Source: Kitasatospora sp. Root107 (GTDB lineage: Bacteria > Actinomycetota > Actinomycetes > Streptomycetales > Streptomycetaceae). From it: a stretch of DNA of 40,969 bases. Below, piece after piece: positions 40,249-40,969 of the stretch; position 1 is the stretch's first letter; every line of letters begins with the position of its first letter. The DNA lies in NCBI RefSeq assembly GCF_001424875.1, contig NZ_LMCT01000072.1, positions 242,206 through 283,174 of the forward strand, written 5' to 3'. Position numbers and translations under genes: made by a program. Below the pieces are notes generated by a model, which had not been told where the DNA came from, did not search any database, and was given only the letters and a program-made list of their open reading frames with translations.

Positions 40249-40969
40249 TCAGCGCAGCAGCGCTTCGGGAAGCATGGCGGTCATGCCGCCGTCCACGGCG
40301 AGGCAGGCGCCGTTGACGAACGACGCCTCGTCACCCGCCAGGAAGGCCACCGCGCGGGCGACTTCGGCGGCGGTGCCGAACCGGCCGAGCGGCGCGGCCC
40401 GCAGCATCGCCGCGCTCAGCTCCGGGTCGGTCCAGACCTGGCGGTTGCGTTCGACCGGGACGAAGCCGGGTGCCACCGCGTTGCAGCGCACCCCGCGCCG
40501 CCCCCACTCGACCGCCGCCGCCCGGGTCAGCGCGAGCAGGCCCGCCTTGGCGGCCGCGTACGCGGCGAAGCCGGGGACCGCGCCGAAGGCGTGCGGCGAG
40601 GCGAGGTGCACGATCGAGGCGGGGGTGCCGGCCGGCAGGGCGCGGACGAATGCGGCGTCGAAGCGGCGGGCGGCGGTCAGGACGGTGCCGAGCATGGCGT
40701 CCCAGGCGTCGTCGGCCAGGTCGTCCAGGGGCGCGCGGGTGTCCGTGAAGGCGGCCTGGACCAGGACGGTGGCCGGTCCGCCGAGAGCTTCGGCGGTGGC
40801 CAGCGCGGCCCGGACGGTGCCCGGGTCGGCGACGTCGCCGTGCACCGGGGTGATCCCGGCTGCTGCGGCGACGGGCGCCAGGTCGACCGCGACCAGCGCC
40901 TCGGGCAGGGTGGGGCCCTGATGGCCCGTCGGCTCGCCGAAGATGCGGTTCACGCAGGCGGGGTAGTAG
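40249..40969 (-). CDS. SDR fragment fused in frame to a D-lactate-dehydrogenase-like piece (5' end beyond window)
   Basis: The open frame reaches the window edge. From about 40870 downward it is an SDR (VHGDVADPGTVRAALATAEA, VQAAFTDTRAPL, catalytic YAAAKAGLLALTRAA, end FVNGACLAVDGGM). The first SDR strand and the TGxxxGIG cofactor loop are missing. In their place are YYPACVNRIFGEPTGHQGPT and LPEALVAV. These resemble the Cys-rich C-terminal domain of FAD/Fe-S D-lactate dehydrogenases, where a PACxNRIFG motif is followed by SLPEALVAVSARAG. The switch is at VAV/DLAPV, where SDRs also read VAVD. An internal GTG at 40953 could start a 234-aa product, which would lack cofactor binding. It is a deletion fusion in the strain or an assembly error. 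Confidence 0.7.
   Translation of the reverse strand, partial: YYPACVNRIFGEPTGHQGPTLPEALVAVDLAPVAAAAGITPVHGDVADPGTVRAALATAEALGGPATVLVQAAFTDTRAPLDDLADDAWDAMLGTVLTAARRFDAAFVRALPAGTPASIVHLASPHAFGAVPGFAAYAAAKAGLLALTRAAAVEWGRRGVRCNAVAPGFVPVERNRQVWTDPELSAAMLRAAPLGRFGTAAEVARAVAFLAGDEASFVNGACLAVDGGMTAMLPEALLR

Noticed and set aside
1..40969. CRISPR arrays, tRNA or rRNA genes
   Set aside because: No spaced direct-repeat array, cloverleaf or rRNA-like conserved sequence was seen on either strand.

Overview
The window is about 41 kb of very GC-rich DNA (roughly 73% by eye). Codons end in G or C, GTG starts are common, and nearly every gene has a long open shadow frame on the other strand. A complete conservon (cvnABCD), an AfsR/SARP-type regulator, many Sec-secreted enzymes and the overall style point to Streptomycetaceae (Streptomyces or Kitasatospora). 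This is chromosomal DNA. I see no rRNA, tRNA, CRISPR, transposase or phage gene.

Layout. 1-2966 (minus): sbcD-sbcC DNA-end nuclease, with sbcC running off the left edge. 3139-4778: an unknown protein, a short ORF overlapping the next start, and a Nudix-like protein. 4935-8154: a secreted-enzyme block with an SGNH esterase, an M36-like metalloprotease and a CBM-polysaccharide deacetylase; two near-identical terminator hairpins lie in it. 8337-10148 (minus): FadD-type acyl-CoA ligase. 10454-14669: conservon. 14782-15790: a 40-codon Cys-ended small ORF and a winged-helix regulator without receiver domain. 15950-18779: aldo/keto reductase, group III truncated globin, secreted serine hydrolase. 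18882-24590: BTAD/AAA regulator followed by an MMPL exporter. 24766-29775: aspT-aspT-aspD aspartate/alanine operon. 29866-32307: universal stress protein, and a divergent TetR/SDR pair. 32400-33667: Pr6Pr membrane protein with a broken translationally coupled hydrolase. 33795-38052: lipoprotein, SpoIIE-type phosphatase, baeRF3 protein, membrane-anchored esterase. 38088-40969 (minus): secreted beta-helix protein and a chimeric SDR.

How the genes work together. The aspT-aspT-aspD operon should import aspartate, remove its beta-carboxyl group and export alanine, consuming a cytoplasmic proton. The BTAD regulator and MMPL exporter look like one regulatory unit, because the same 11-bp-period direct repeat lies before both genes. 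The conservon is a membrane-associated histidine-kinase/small-GTPase module.

The most interesting signals are four. (1) The shared SARP-like direct repeats stand before the regulator and the exporter. (2) Two copies of a 119-179 bp intergenic element with inverted-repeat ends lie in opposite orientations. (3) Three genes appear to have lost internal or N-terminal segments: the first aspT, the Abhydrolase_9 remnant, and an SDR fused in frame to a D-lactate-dehydrogenase-like fragment. (4) A Cys-ended small ORF with a strong ribosome-binding site lies before the orphan winged-helix regulator. I found no clearly new multi-gene system.
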